Of a DNA stretch of 64,000 nucleotides, positions 33,488 through 45,219 are shown piece by piece. Source of the stretch: Allomyces macrogynus ATCC 38327 (Eukaryota; Blastocladiomycota; Blastocladiomycetes; Blastocladiales; Blastocladiaceae). The position numbers and the translations under genes were made by a program. The stretch lies in NCBI GenBank assembly GCA_000151295.1, contig GG745370.1, positions 150,733 through 214,732 on the forward strand. Reading direction: 5' to 3'. Positions within the stretch are counted from its first letter, which is position 1. Each line of letters opens with the position of its first letter. The notes under the pieces are model-generated. The model was not told where the DNA came from. It saw only the letters and a list, made by a program, of their open reading frames with translations, and did no database searches.

Positions 33488-36400
33488 TCACAGTAGTCTC
33501 CCCTCGGGTTGTGTGATTTGCGGTCCGATACCTGCATTTCTCCAGTCAATGTCTGTCAATTCGTCTTCCCTTCCATGCCACCCACTGTCCTCCCTCGCGA
33601 CATGCTCGGCATCAGCGGCAGCTGGCCCCGCGTGCGCGCGAGGATTAGCGTAGAATCGCAATTGAGGGATAGGCAAACGCGACGCACTGATCGGCTTTGG
33701 AGTCGAGACTATCGCAGTGCGCGACTTGGCCAGAGGAAGCGCCGGCTTGACGTCGATGGCTGCACGACCTGCGAATCGGTCTTGCCGCACGATCCGGGCA
33801 TGTCGAGATTCGTGCACGTCTTCATCTTCTTGGTCCTCGGGGCCATTGTCGACCGCCGCGGCTGCCGCAACGGAACCGGGAAGAACCCCGAGCGCCGACC
33901 CAAACGCGGCCGAGACTTGCTGCCACCTGCGTTCCACCTCGGCGTACTGCGCGCGCACTTTGCGCACAGCCACGTCGCGGTCACGGACCAGGGCCTCGCA
34001 CTGCGCCTGCACGTCGTGGATTGCGGCACGCAACTCGGCGGCCTCGGCGAGAGCAGCATCGCGCGCGTGTTCGGCCTCCGTTTGGGCATGGCGCGAGGCC
34101 TCGACGACGCGCTTGAGCTCGTCGACGACCAAATCGCGCGCGGCCACGGCCGACCGCGCATCGGCCTCGGCCTTGGCAATCTGCGCCTGGATCTTGGCCG
34201 CCTCGGCCTCAATGTGCTGGATCGCCGAGTTGCGGTCGTCGAGCCGCTGCTGCAGGTCGGCGGCGAGATCGCGAGCATCGTTGCGCTCGGCGCGGTACGC
34301 GTCAGCGAGGTCCTCGAGCCTGTCGATATCGGCGTCGCGGCGCTGCAGCTACAAATGAGGCAGTGGGTGAGTCGCATCGCCACGCACGGCCAAGAAACCA
34401 ATGTGTCTGGCCACACGAGCGTACCTCGTACTCGAGCTCCTTTAGCCCGTCGAGTTTGCGCTGCACGTCCTGAAACTCGGCCACTTTGGCGGCCAAGTGC
34501 GTCTTGACCTGCTTCATCGACTCGGCCTGGTCGGCCAGCATCTTGTCCTTGACGGCAATCGCTGGCTTGAGCGCATCTACATCCTTTCGCACGCGCTCGA
34601 GCTGCGTCTCAGCCTTGCTCGCGCGCTCCTCGGCCGCCTTGACCGCCGCTCGCAGCTCGAGCACCTTGTCGTGCGCCGCGGCCAGCTCGGCGCTCTTGAG
34701 TTCGGCCTCTTTGGTGAGCCGCTCCACCTCGCCCTTGAGCCCCGGCACGACGCTCGCGACCTTGGCGCGGTACTTGGTCACCTTGGCCTCGTAGAGGTGC
34801 TCGAGGTCGCGCACCTGCACGGCGAGCGCGCGCAGCTGGTTGCGCTGCGCCGCGACGACCCGCAATGCCTCGTCGCGTTCGTGCGTCCGACTGTCCAACT
34901 CGGCGCGCGCCTGCTGAAGGTGCGACTCGACGGTGCGCGTCACCGAATCAGCGGCCTCGGCGCGGGCCGCAGAACGAGCAGCGTCAGCCTCGAGCGTCTG
35001 CGTGCGAGCCGCAGCGTGAGCGAGTGCTTGCGCGGCTTGAGACTCTGCTGCAGCCTGTGCTTGCCGCGCTGCCGCGAGTTGGTTCTGGAGGTCGTGCAGA
35101 GCCGCAGCGTGCGACTGGGCGAGATGCGTCTCGGTCTGGTGCGCTCGCTCGGTTCGCTTTCTGAATCAACAACGGAACTGTCAGCAGCACCCGGAGGTCG
35201 GCGACGTTTTGGACAGGATCACACGACGCACTGGATCGCGTCGGCGATCTTGCTCTGGAAAACGGCCTCTTGCGCGTGCACTTGGTCGCGCATCCCCGTC
35301 AAGTCGCGCGCCAAGTCCTGGACGGCGCCGCGTAGCTCCATGATCTGGTCCTTGGCCTAGCCGCGAGCGGTCAGCTCTGCTCGCAATAATCCACTCGCCC
35401 CACCCAAGCGCACGCACCTCAATCAGCTTGGTCCGGTACAAGTCGCGCTCCTTGCCCCACTTCTTCGCGCCCTTGACGCTCTTGGCCTCGAGCGCGGCCA
35501 CACGGCGTTGCCACGCGTTCACCTGCCGCTGCGCCGCCTCGGCCCGCCCCTCGGCCTCCTTGGCGCGAACCTCGAGCGCTTCGCCCGTCGCACGAGCCAC
35601 GCGCACCTGCTCCTCGAGCGCCACCTTGACCTTGCTCAACGTCACATTCCGTGCGCGCTCCGCGTCCAGCTCGGCCATGAGCGCCCGAATCTGCCGCGCG
35701 TGCTCGGCCTCGGCCGTCTGCAATCGCCGCACCTCGAGCTCAAACTGCACCAAGTCCTGGAGCGCGGGCGTGGCCGCCGAATTCGGGCGCGACGACGGTT
35801 CGAAAGGTGGGTCCTGCTGCGACTGTTGCTGCCGCTGTTGCTGCTTCTTCGCGAGCCTGGCGTGCTTGTGCTCCATCTTGGCCACGTGCAGCTTGAGCGC
35901 GCGCAACTCGTCGTGCACGGCTGAATTGTCGGCGCGGTGCTCGACGGTCTGGACCAGGTGCGCGACGGTTGCCTGCAGCTTTTCGATGGCCGGGTCGGAC
36001 AACGGCGCGTGCAGCATGGGCACAGGTGGTGGCGGGGGCGGGGGCGGGGGCAGAGCGGGCAGAGCGGGCAGAGCGGGCGGCTGGGATGGCGGAACGGGCG
36101 GTTGGGTCAATGCAGGCGGCCCCCGTAGACCACCAGATTGGCGCGGTTGATGCGCTGGCGCGAACCACGGCCCGGGAGGAGGCACAGAAGCGGCAGGAGC
36201 CGGAAGCAAAGGCAATGCGGCAGGCGGCGGCGCAACGATAAACGACCAGTCGGTGTGCGCGGCCCTCACGGGCTGGCCGTGGCGATCGACGCCGTCGAGA
36301 GCAGCCAGAGAACGCGAGAGCGACCACAGCGCCGAGCGAGCGTTTGGGGTGGCCGTGACGGGATTGTCGGCAATAGCGAGCGATTGCAGGTTCTCTACCA

Positions 36401-36930
36401 CTCGTGAGCCGGCGGACAAGTACAACAGCAGCTCGAGCAAACGCAGACAAGCATACCACGAGGCCCGACAGGTAGTAGAGCTCAGGCACGTCGGCAATCC
36501 GGTTCCCGCGCACGTCGAGCGACTTGAGCGCATACCCAGCACCGTGCACGTGCACGAGTCCGACGAGCGACAAAATGGCATTGTGCGCGAGCACGAGTTT
36601 TTCGAGGTGCACGAGCGCATCGAGCCCCTGGATCGTCGTCAGCCGGTTGTTGGCGAGGTTGAGCACACGCAGCATGGGCAGCGCCGCGACAGCGGCCATG
36701 TCAACGAGGTCATTGCTCGACACGTCGAGCGCCGTCAGGCAGGCCAATCGTGCGAGAAGAGGAGCAGGTTCGAGTCGAACAAGGCGATTGCCGTGCAGAT
36801 TGAGCGAGCGGAGCAGTGACGGTGCTGCGTCGTTGCTGTTGCTGGGAGCCAACAGGTGCGCAATCTGGGACAAGTGCGCAATACCCGCATCGACGCGCGA
36901 GAGCTCGGTGGGCGCACGGGCCGAGATCAT
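33488..36930 (-). CDS. LRR plus long coiled-coil protein, LRRCC1-like (copy 2)
   Basis: Mirror copy of the gene at 19031-22389, with the same exon order: ATG at 36930 and stop at 33488. Same LRR cap, Pro-rich linker and coiled coil, and the same uncertain first intron. I see Leu for Ser in the Pro-rich linker and Arg for Gln after the third intron. The C-terminus differs because the identity ends at 33601: this copy reads on through VAREDSGWHGREDELTDID to GRLL, 38 codons, where copy 1 has 10. The two could be redundant centrosomal proteins with different tails. Confidence 0.75.
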
Positions 36931-36944
36931 GGCTGTCCAGCTGG
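33601..36944 (-). repeat. right arm of the 3,344-bp inverted repeat
   Basis: Reverse complement of 19017-22360, about 99.9% identical by eye and equal in length. Just beyond both ends the two loci still resemble each other but with many differences. One side has TGACAGACATTGACT versus TGACAGATGTTGACT; the other has CACGACCACGACCA versus CACGACCACAACCA. Confidence 0.95.
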
Positions 36945-37329
36945 CCGATAGTTTCGACTGGTCGTGGTCGTGGCCTTGATTTGGCTGAGCACCAACGTCG
37001 CGGCAAACAGACAGGTCCGAGCTCGACAAAAACGTGTCCACACCGTGTCGCAGCTTTCCTGCGCGCACTTGCAGCTTGATTTGGACAGTGAATGGTGCGA
37101 GCTGCTCAATGTAATGTGATGGTGCAGTCGCTGCTTGGACGAAGTTGGGTCGCTGAACAAACCAAAGCGTTCGCGGTCACGTTTCCATTTCTCATGCAAT
37201 ATTTCTGGCTGCGATCTGAACCAAGTCCCAACCACCGCCAGCAGCAGGTAACAGTACATCCATCATCGTCGACGGAGCAAATCATTAGCCGACGCCGGAT
37301 CGAACTTTCCGCTCAAGTCTGACGCAGAA
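36945..37329. other. upstream flank of LRRCC1-like copy 2
   Basis: No gene. The first about 90 bp are a diverged relative of the copy 1 upstream sequence, sharing TTTTGTCGAG and TCGAAAC; the rest is unrelated to it. Confidence 0.4.
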
Positions 37330-37907
37330 ATGAACACGACCATTTCGCACCTGGCCGGCCTGTCGCTTCACGCGCCGCCAACGCTCGTTTTGGAGCCTTT
37401 CATTGCCAATTTGGTCGAGAAATTTGTGCCCAACCAGTTTGAAAGGAACGATACCTGGACTCTTGCGCGTCTTGGAAAAATGTGCCACACGCTGCGTGGG
37501 CCAGCTGCTCGAGCCCTTCTCAAGCTGGCCGCATCCGTGCTCGTCCAAAATCGTTTTCTTTCTGGCACGCTCTGCCTCGCAATTTCTCGCCTTCCCGTTG
37601 GCCCTGAATTCTCAGGCCGCTTTCTGTCCGCACCGATGTTGAACCGGGATCTTTGGCCATGATTGTGCCTGCAACCTGGACGTGTGGACTGCGCGTCTAC
37701 GAAACTGTTGACATGGGCAGCACTCCGATTCAGACATTTTGTTTCGCGAGCAAAACGAGCAATGTTTTGCGGCGCGTTCACCTTGTCATTCGCCAGTGGT
37801 GTGGACTTTCATCAAAGAGCATGACCAGCCCGCAGCCGTTTGGACACTTCAACTCGTGTCACGCCACATTTCTCCCTTGTGGATTGATTCTCTTGTGGAT
37901 TGATTGA
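37330..37907 (+). pseudogene. N-terminal fragment of the F-box-like family
   Basis: It starts with a good ATG (MNTTISHLAGLSLHAPPTLV) and has LGKMCHTLRGPAARALLKLA, matching LARTCHVLRGQAARALLDLL of the 57-kb copy. The frame stops at 37662, just where the match continues in another frame (MIVPATWTCGLRVYE versus TVVPVAWIHRLAVYP). A frameshift therefore truncates it at 110 codons. The region after 37750 shows no clear family match. Confidence 0.6.
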
Positions 37908-38004
37908 TCGAGAAAGAAGCCCTTCAACGTTGCTCAATAACGGCTCTATTACGGCGACAATGCGGCAACGCTCTGTTCGCACACGCATCGGCGCGCGAGC
38001 ATAT

Positions 38005-40991
38005 TTACATCGTGTTGAGCGGAATGATCTGGTTGGCCGTTGGCGGTGCCTGGCCCTCCTGCAACAAGCTGTACGACACCTTGGCCCCAACGCGACGCAC
38101 CGCCGGATCGTGCTCGTGTTGCTACATTCGCAGAAGCAAGCCAGTCAGTTCCCGTCATCAACGCTTGTCTCGACCAAGATTCCAACGTACTTGTCCAATC
38201 GTGCACTGCGCCCAGATAAACCCGGCAACCGCCGCCGCAACCACGACCGCGTGGACCGCGACCCAAGTCGTGGCCGTACCCCACGCGCCGTGCCCGAGGA
38301 ACACGTTCGCCGGACCTGCAACGCCGAGCGTCATGCCGAGAACCCAGTGCACCTTGTCCCACCACGGCGTGCGGGTGCGGTTGGTGTCAAACAGGGCGTC
38401 GATCACGAACCCGAGCGCTGTTTGCAGGAGCGTGCCGACGACGAGAGCGAGACCGAGTTTTCCGTGCTTCCCGTGGAAATGCGCCCCCGTTGGGGTCGCG
38501 ACGAGGGCGGCTGCAGTGCCGGTGACGGTGAGGGCGGCGACGAGAAGGAAGGCGGCGCGGTGGAGAGGGAACCATTTGGTCGGTAGGCGGTGTTTCATGA
38601 AGCGGGCGATCGAGATGCTAAAGGAATGCGAATGAGGGGTCAGTCAGGGGGTTCGAGTGGGGGATGGAAGGAAAAATGGGAGAGAAAATGTACCCGGCAA
38701 ACGACACACCTGTCCACGCGACACTCATGACGACAGCGTGCACCGTGAGCATTGTGCGGCGGAACCGCGCGTCGCGGTCGGCCAATTCAATCTCGGCGTT
38801 GCTCTCGCTCGCTTCGTCCACAGCGTCGGAGCCCTCCTCGGTTGCACTCGAACCCTCGGGTTGCTCCTCGTACGTGTAGGACCCGTCGGACGTCAGGCCC
38901 GACTTGCTCGTCGGGAGCGCGGGTGGAGGTGGCGGGATCGTGACTGTCGGAGCGGGTGTTGGGGCAGCGGTCGTGGCAGGAGGTGCAGGAGTCGGCGTCG
39001 GGGTCGCTGCCTCGTCCTCCTCGACAGGAATGGCGAGCGCGTTGTACTCAAACGTGCCATACGCGCTGTGGAACGGCAGCCGCTGCGCCGACACGTTGTC
39101 GCCGTCAAAGAACGCCCACACAAACGTCTGCGTCGCATTCTCAAATGCCATGTCGCGGTCGTGCTTGGCCGCAATGGGACGCCGCAGCATGACCGTATCA
39201 GCCGTCGACGAGACGACGTGGACGTTCGCGTGCGGTGCTGGGAGCGGCAACAAACGAGCGGTACTGTGCCGGTGCGACACGGCCCATTTGCCGCTTTCGC
39301 GCCAAAGCATCTGCAAGAACGCCGTGGGGGTCAGTTCGGTGCAACGCAGACGCAGCGAAAATGAAGAATCGTACCAAAACGTCGGCCTTTTGCATGCTCG
39401 ACCCGAGCCCGACCGCGACCCACCCCTTGACATCCGTCTGGACGACCAGCTCCACATCCTTGTCGTGCTGCTTGCCTGCGCGCGCCATCCGTACGCACAG
39501 CCGCTCGTGCGGACACACCTTGACCGCCTTATCGACGGGACGAGGCGTCGGCCGCTTCTTGTGCGGCTGCTCGTCGGGCTCCGGGAGCGCCGGGATGGCC
39601 GGTGGTGCAGGTGCGGGTGCCGGGGCCGGTGCAGGAGTCGGTGCAGGCGCCGGAGCGGGTGCGCCGCGCTGCGCGAGCGCATTGTACACAAACTTGCCCC
39701 GCTTGTTGTGGAACGGCAAGTGCGTCGCGGACACGTCCTCGCGGTCAGCGTACGCCCAGACGAACGGCTGGTCCTGGTCGACAAACGCCTGGTCGAGCGA
39801 GTGTTCGGCCTTGGCGGGTCGGCGAACAACGATCGTGGTCATGCCGCCAGGCACGTCGGCTGGGATCACGCGCGTTAAGTTGGCGTTCTGGAATTGCGCG
39901 ACGCCCGGGAGCGTGCGCGCGGTCGAGTGACGGTGCGAGACAGTCCATTTGCCGGATTCACGCCAGAGCATCTATGGTGGGGTTGAGAGCGTGAATCGGC
40001 GCGGTGGAGAGTCTGAAAATGAACAGCGGGCGTACCAAAACGTCGGCTTGCCGCATGTTCGAGCCGAGCCCAACCGCGACCCAGCCCTTGACGCTCGTCC
40101 GAATCGTCAAGTCCACCACATCCCCGCCCGACCCAGGCGCGACCTGCATGCTCACGCACAGCATCGGATCGACGCACTTCTCAGCCACCTCAAGCGGCCG
40201 CTTCACGACGGGCGCCACGTCCTCGGCCGGTGCTTCGCCCTCGACCGGCGCTTCGCCCTTTGCTGGAGTCGGCGTCGGTTCCGGATTCGGCACTGTCTCG
40301 GAAGCCACATACGCGAGCGCATTATACTGGAACGACCCGTAGGCCTCGTGGAACGGCAACGCCGACGTCGACACGCCCTCGCTGTCGTAAAGCGCCCAGA
40401 CAAACCACTGGTCGGTGTTCTCAAACGCCAAGTCGCTGGGAGTGTCGGCGGCAATCGGGCGACGCACGACCACCGTGGCCATGCCCGTGGCCGGGTCAGC
40501 GGGGGTTGAGGTCACGACACGCGCGTTCTGGTTGCTCGCGGCAGGCGGGAGCGTGCGCGCCGTCGAGTGTCGGTGGCTGACGGTCCACTTGCCGGATTCT
40601 TGCCAGAGCATCTGGGAAGAGGCAAGGGTCAAATTCGGCTTTGGTCGCGAGGAGGCGTCACTACGAACGGACGTACGAGAACGTCGGCCTGCCCCATGTT
40701 TGAACCGAGCCCGACGGCAATCCACCCGGCCACGGACGTGAGAATGGCAATGTCGACAGCGTCGCCCGTTGGCGCGCGCGCCATTTGCACGCACAGCTTT
40801 TCATGCGGGCAGGTTATGGGAGGGCCGCTCGACGCCGTGCGCGTCGGGGCGTCGGCGAGCGCGGCAGGGACGGCATAGACGGTGGTCACGGCGAGCAGAA
40901 GCAGCGCGGTCAAGAGGAGGACGCCGACGGGGCGCAATGACCTCGGCAGCAGCTGCGAAAACTGGCGACGAGGTGGTGGTCGCCTGGTCAT
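38005..40991 (-). CDS. three-DOMON cytochrome b561 transmembrane redox protein
   Basis: Exons 40991-40677, 40611-40036, 39971-39375, 39310-38694, 38617-38191 and 38121-38005 join to 882 codons in frame. An N-terminal signal sequence (VGVLLLTALLLLAV) is followed by three DOMON domains, each with GWxAVGLGS, ADVLV and WRESGKWTVSHRHST. A Pro/Thr-rich linker and a cytochrome b561 membrane domain follow. Its candidate haem histidines are in LTVHAVVM, FPLHRAAF, HGKHGKLG and DKVHWVLG. Such proteins carry electrons across membranes, with DOMON binding haem or sugar outside. An intron splits each DOMON at the same codon, so the domains arose by exon-unit duplication. The last 39-codon exon is my inference. 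It sits downstream of two receptor genes on the same strand. Confidence 0.85.
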
Positions 40992-41905
40992 GGAGGTGGT
41001 TGACGAGCTTGTCGTGCAAATAGTGTGCAAACTGATTGGTCGTGCTGGAGAGCAGTGCGCAACTAAAGATTAAGGCTTGGCCCCTGGTAGTCGTCGTCGT
41101 TTGAAGCGGGAAGAAGACGTGGCCGTCGTGGTCGTTGTTACTGGTCGTGATGGTCGCGAGCCGCGGAGGCGCTGTTCGGCGTTGTGGCGAAGGCTTGCGC
41201 GTATTGAAGTCGGCATGCAAGTCACACCTGTCCCGCTTCCATGTGAGAGACGCGACGAAGCCTGGCATCGCCTCTGTCCGGTCGCAGCCGCTGCCATGCA
41301 GCGCAAGTAGCCGTTGACAATCACGAATCGAATCAAGTAGAGGAGGTGCGGATTGGCACAGCAGATCACAGGCTGCATGACACGAACCTGGGCTCGCGCG
41401 TGGTACACGTCGGCGGAGGACGGAGGAAGCTCTGTCAGCCGGGGCGCCAGATGAGTGGGCCTAGAATCGCAGCCGAGCCCGCTTCAAACAATAATCAATT
41501 CTCAATACAGATCAAAGCCGGGAACCAGAGCGAGTCTCACGGTTCTGCACGACCGCATCCAAAAGAACATAGTCCCCGAACCGCATTCGTCGTTCTCCTC
41601 GTGGTTAACACACGGGTTTTGAGCTCTTTTGAGAATCGATCAAAGCGATCCCGAGAGATGTTTGGCGACCGAAAACGAGGTTGAAAGGAGCGATGAGAGC
41701 TGTCAGCAAGTTCACGGTGTGCTCGCAGCATGACCAAGCAGCTAGAGCCAGAAGTAACTCGATGAAATTGCAAAACTGGACGATTTACTCGGTCGCAACC
41801 ACCCAGCTCCCAGCACCTCCTCGCCCTCAGCGCAGGGCACTCTATCGGATCAATATGTACAAAAAAGAGGGGCACCAGGCCGCCGCGTTCATCTTCATCT
41901 ATCAC
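40992..41905. other. intergenic between DOMON-b561 and receptor 1
   Basis: 914 bp with no gene; it must hold the DOMON-b561 promoter and the receptor 1 3' end. Confidence 0.5.
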
Positions 41906-44900
41906 CTACTTCAAGTTGGGCGTGATATCGTGCATCTTGCGCGGCGGACCGCCACCCATACTCGTCGCGCCAATGTTAGACCGCGCGCCGTCGCCGTAGT
42001 GCACGGCTGACAGCGTGTAAGACGCGCCGTTCGGACCACCAGCCGTCATGCGCATGTTGGACGGCGTCGTGCCGCCGCCCGTCGACTTGGACGCCGACCC
42101 GGATTTCGAGTAGACGAGGCAGTGCACCGACAGCGCGCGCACCCACTTTTGCTTGTCCTCCTCCTTCGAAAATTGAACCAGCCAGGCTGAGCTGTCGGCA
42201 CGAAGCTCCACGCACAACGGATAGCTCGGGGGGCTCGGATCGAACTGCAACGAGCGCAGCTTGAAGAGCTTGCCCTGTTCCGTGTTGTTGGTGAGCCGAG
42301 TGATGCCGAGGAAGCTAAAAACCAGAGGGTCAAGAGTCAGGATCAGGCGCGATCACCGTGCGAAGGCTTGGATGGCCGAAACCGTACCCCTCGAGCGCAA
42401 ACAGCGTGATCCGGTTCGTGTGCCACGTCTCAAAGAGCTTGTTGGCAACCTTGACGGGGTACTTGCCCTGCATCGTCTGCGGCTTGCCCGGAACGTGCTC
42501 GGCCGACGACGTGCCGTCGTTGGACGACCCGCCCTCGATCGACATTTTCATGCCCGTCTCGTTGGCCTTCTTGCTGTTCATGTACGGCACGAGCGCGATG
42601 CGAGCGAGCAGGCACACGTAGGCGAAGGCCGTCGCGTACAGGAGCACAAACGTCTTGATGTAGAAGGCCGCGAGTGCAAACGACTGGAGTGAACGAAAGA
42701 TAACGGGTCAGTGATCAAGTCCAGGACCTAAGAGTTGAGAGGTCAGGCCGCACCTCGGTCGAGAGGTAGAGGAACGGCACGACAACGACGCCCGAGATGA
42801 AGATGTTTTGGCTGTTCAGTGAAGACAAGGATCGGTCAGTCGGCGTTCGAGATCTAAAAAACGCAAGCCCGACCTGTGCGTACCAAGTGTAGGCGATGAA
42901 TTTGGCCTCGCGGAACGCCGAGAACGCCTTGCGCGTCTTGAACGCGAGGAACGTGACGACGAGGAGCAACACCGTGTTGTAGAGCAGCGACACCGTCTGG
43001 AAAATCGTATCGAGCGAGGCCGACTAATAGGTGGACAAAGCTTGCGCGTCAGCATCTGATGCAATGCGGGCAAAAAAAGGGCCAAGTTCTCATACCTTGG
43101 ACGCGCACTTGTACGAGACCGACGACGCCGTCGAGACCTGCGTGGGCTGCAGAGGCGCGAGCATTGTCCACGCGACCATGATCGCCGACTGGATCAGCAC
43201 AATCACAAAGCACCCGAGGAACAGGCGCGTGTTCGACAGGTGGTTGAGCTTTTGCAGCGCGCGGTTGTCAAAGACCTTCCAAATGCGGAACGCCTTGGCG
43301 GCCACGGCACTCAGCACGAGCTCGAGCCCAAACACAAACAGCCACGCCTGCAGGTTGCACGTCATCTGCGACGGAATGTCGATCCAGAGGAACACGGTCG
43401 CGAGGACGAGCACGAGACCGACGGCAATCTGAACCAGGAACGGCAGTGCCATCGACTTGACGGCGGCGTGGTCGCGCTGCATGTACAGGTAGACCGTGGT
43501 TCCGAGCACCATGATGATCAAAATGGCCGTGATGCCCATGACAACGAGACCGCCGGGCGACGTGTAATGCACATACGCCTCCATGAAGCTCGGCCGGTCC
43601 TTGGGGATGTCCGACTTGCCCGAGTAGAACTTGGGCTCAGACACCTTGGTCAGCGCGTTCGCGCCCTCCGTGTACTTGTAGACAGTCGTGAGCTTGCCCT
43701 TGTAGACGTTCTGCACCTGGTAGTCCGCTGTGCGGTCCCAGTGCTCGTCGAAAGCGATTTTGCCCGAAATGCCGTCAAACGGCGCGAGGAAATCCTTGAG
43801 CGAGATGCCCGACCCGTACTGGCGCTTGTTGATCGAGTCGGGGCTCTGCGACCCGGCCAGCTTGAGAATGCCGCGCGCGAGCGCGAGGTAGCAGTCGGCA
43901 AAGAGCGACGCGTAGTGGCCAATCTCGCCGCGCTGCGGGAATTTGGCCTTGTAGGCGTTGAGGAAGTCATTGTACTGCGGGCCTTGCTCGTTGGGGAACG
44001 CAAACTAGGAGCAAGAGCAAATAAATGGTCAGCGTCACATCCACGCAAGACCGCCGCTGCATCAGGCAACAGCCAACGCACCATGACGCCGTCGACGTTG
44101 GCGCGGTCAGAGTCCGTGTACTTGTTGTCCTTGCCCCACATGCGCTCGATAATGTCGGAAATGGCGTCGGAACCGACCCAGACCCAGTTTTCGTTGACCA
44201 TGTCAAGCTTCTTGGCCTCGGCGAGCATCACGATGAAGTCGCTCGACATGCCCATGAACACGACGACGCGCGTGCCAGAGTTGAGCACCGAGTTGAGCAC
44301 GACCGAGTAGTCAGCCGTCGCGCCGGGCGTGTAACTCTGCATCGTGGTGACCTTGAAGCCGTCAATCTGTGAGGCCGCTTCGGCAAACGTCGTCATGACG
44401 CCCGTTCCGTACGAGTCCGACGAGAAGATGACGGCGGCCGACTTCCAGGTCATGAGCTGGACAAACTTGGCGAGGAAAGCACCCTGGACGTCGTCGGCCT
44501 GGAGGGGGTCGCACAAACAATAACGTCAGCTTCGTGCGCAAAATTCAACGGGATAAACCGATGTGGGTGCGTACCGGAATCGTGCGGAAGAAGTACTGAT
44601 AATCCGACTTCTTGCTGAGCGTTGGACTGGTCGCCGACTAGAAGAAAAAGCGCACACACATTCAAAAAATCATCAGTTTTGTGGGACCACATCGCACACT
44701 CGTATGCAAGAACCAAGAAAATCGGGCGTACCCCACTGCACATCCACAAGTTGAAGTTGTTGCTCGCGAGCGCCATCGGGATCGTCTCGGCCGACATGAC
44801 CTCGCCGATAATGCCCACCGACCCGCCGTTGGCTGCGTCGAAGACCGACTTGACCGACGTCGACATGGAGCCCTGCGAATCCTTGATGTCGAGCGTAAAC

Positions 44901-45219
44901 GAGTGGTTGCCGCCGCCGGCCGACGCGAGCTGGTTGACTTGCGTCTGCACGACCTGGAGGGCCTCGGCCGCAAACTGCGAGGTAACGCCAGCATCTACAT
45001 CACGTAATGATGGTTTCCGGTCAGCGCATGCTTCCCCACCGGTTGCGAAACGGGTTGGCAATGCGAGCACGTACCAAACGACGTCATGGGCAGAATGGCC
45101 GTGATTTTGAACTGTGCCGCCGAAACGGCCGCGACCAGCGCGGCGACGACGAGCACGACCACGGCGAGCAGCGACGCCCCGGCGCCTCGAGACGGCGCAA
45201 CGGTGCGCGGCACGGCCAT
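41906..45219 (-). CDS. class C GPCR with ANF-type ectodomain and cytoplasmic PH domain (receptor 1)
   Basis: Nine exons (45219-45075, 44994-44732, 44637-44575, 44498-44082, 44004-43096, 43023-42884, 42811-42754, 42683-42388, 42314-41906) join in frame to 899 codons. Signal peptide, residues about 1-35. The periplasmic-binding ectodomain has TSPTLSKKSDYQYFFRTIP and AAVIFSSDSYG, typical of GABA-B/glutamate receptors. Seven helices run from about 448 to 700, with KSMALPFLVQIAVG, CNLQAWLFVFGLEL and RLFLGCFVIV. A PH-like domain follows at about 738-835, beginning GKYPVKVANKLFETW and closing on KWVRAL. The ligand is unknown. Class C receptors are absent from Dikarya but present in amoebae and early fungi. 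It pairs with receptor 2 upstream on the same strand. Confidence 0.88.

Noticed and set aside
42853..42883. Alternative donor after YTWYAQ in receptor 1
   Set aside because: It breaks the frame; the GTACGC donor nine bases earlier gives YTCQNIFISG, matching YTAQNVTLCG of receptor 2.
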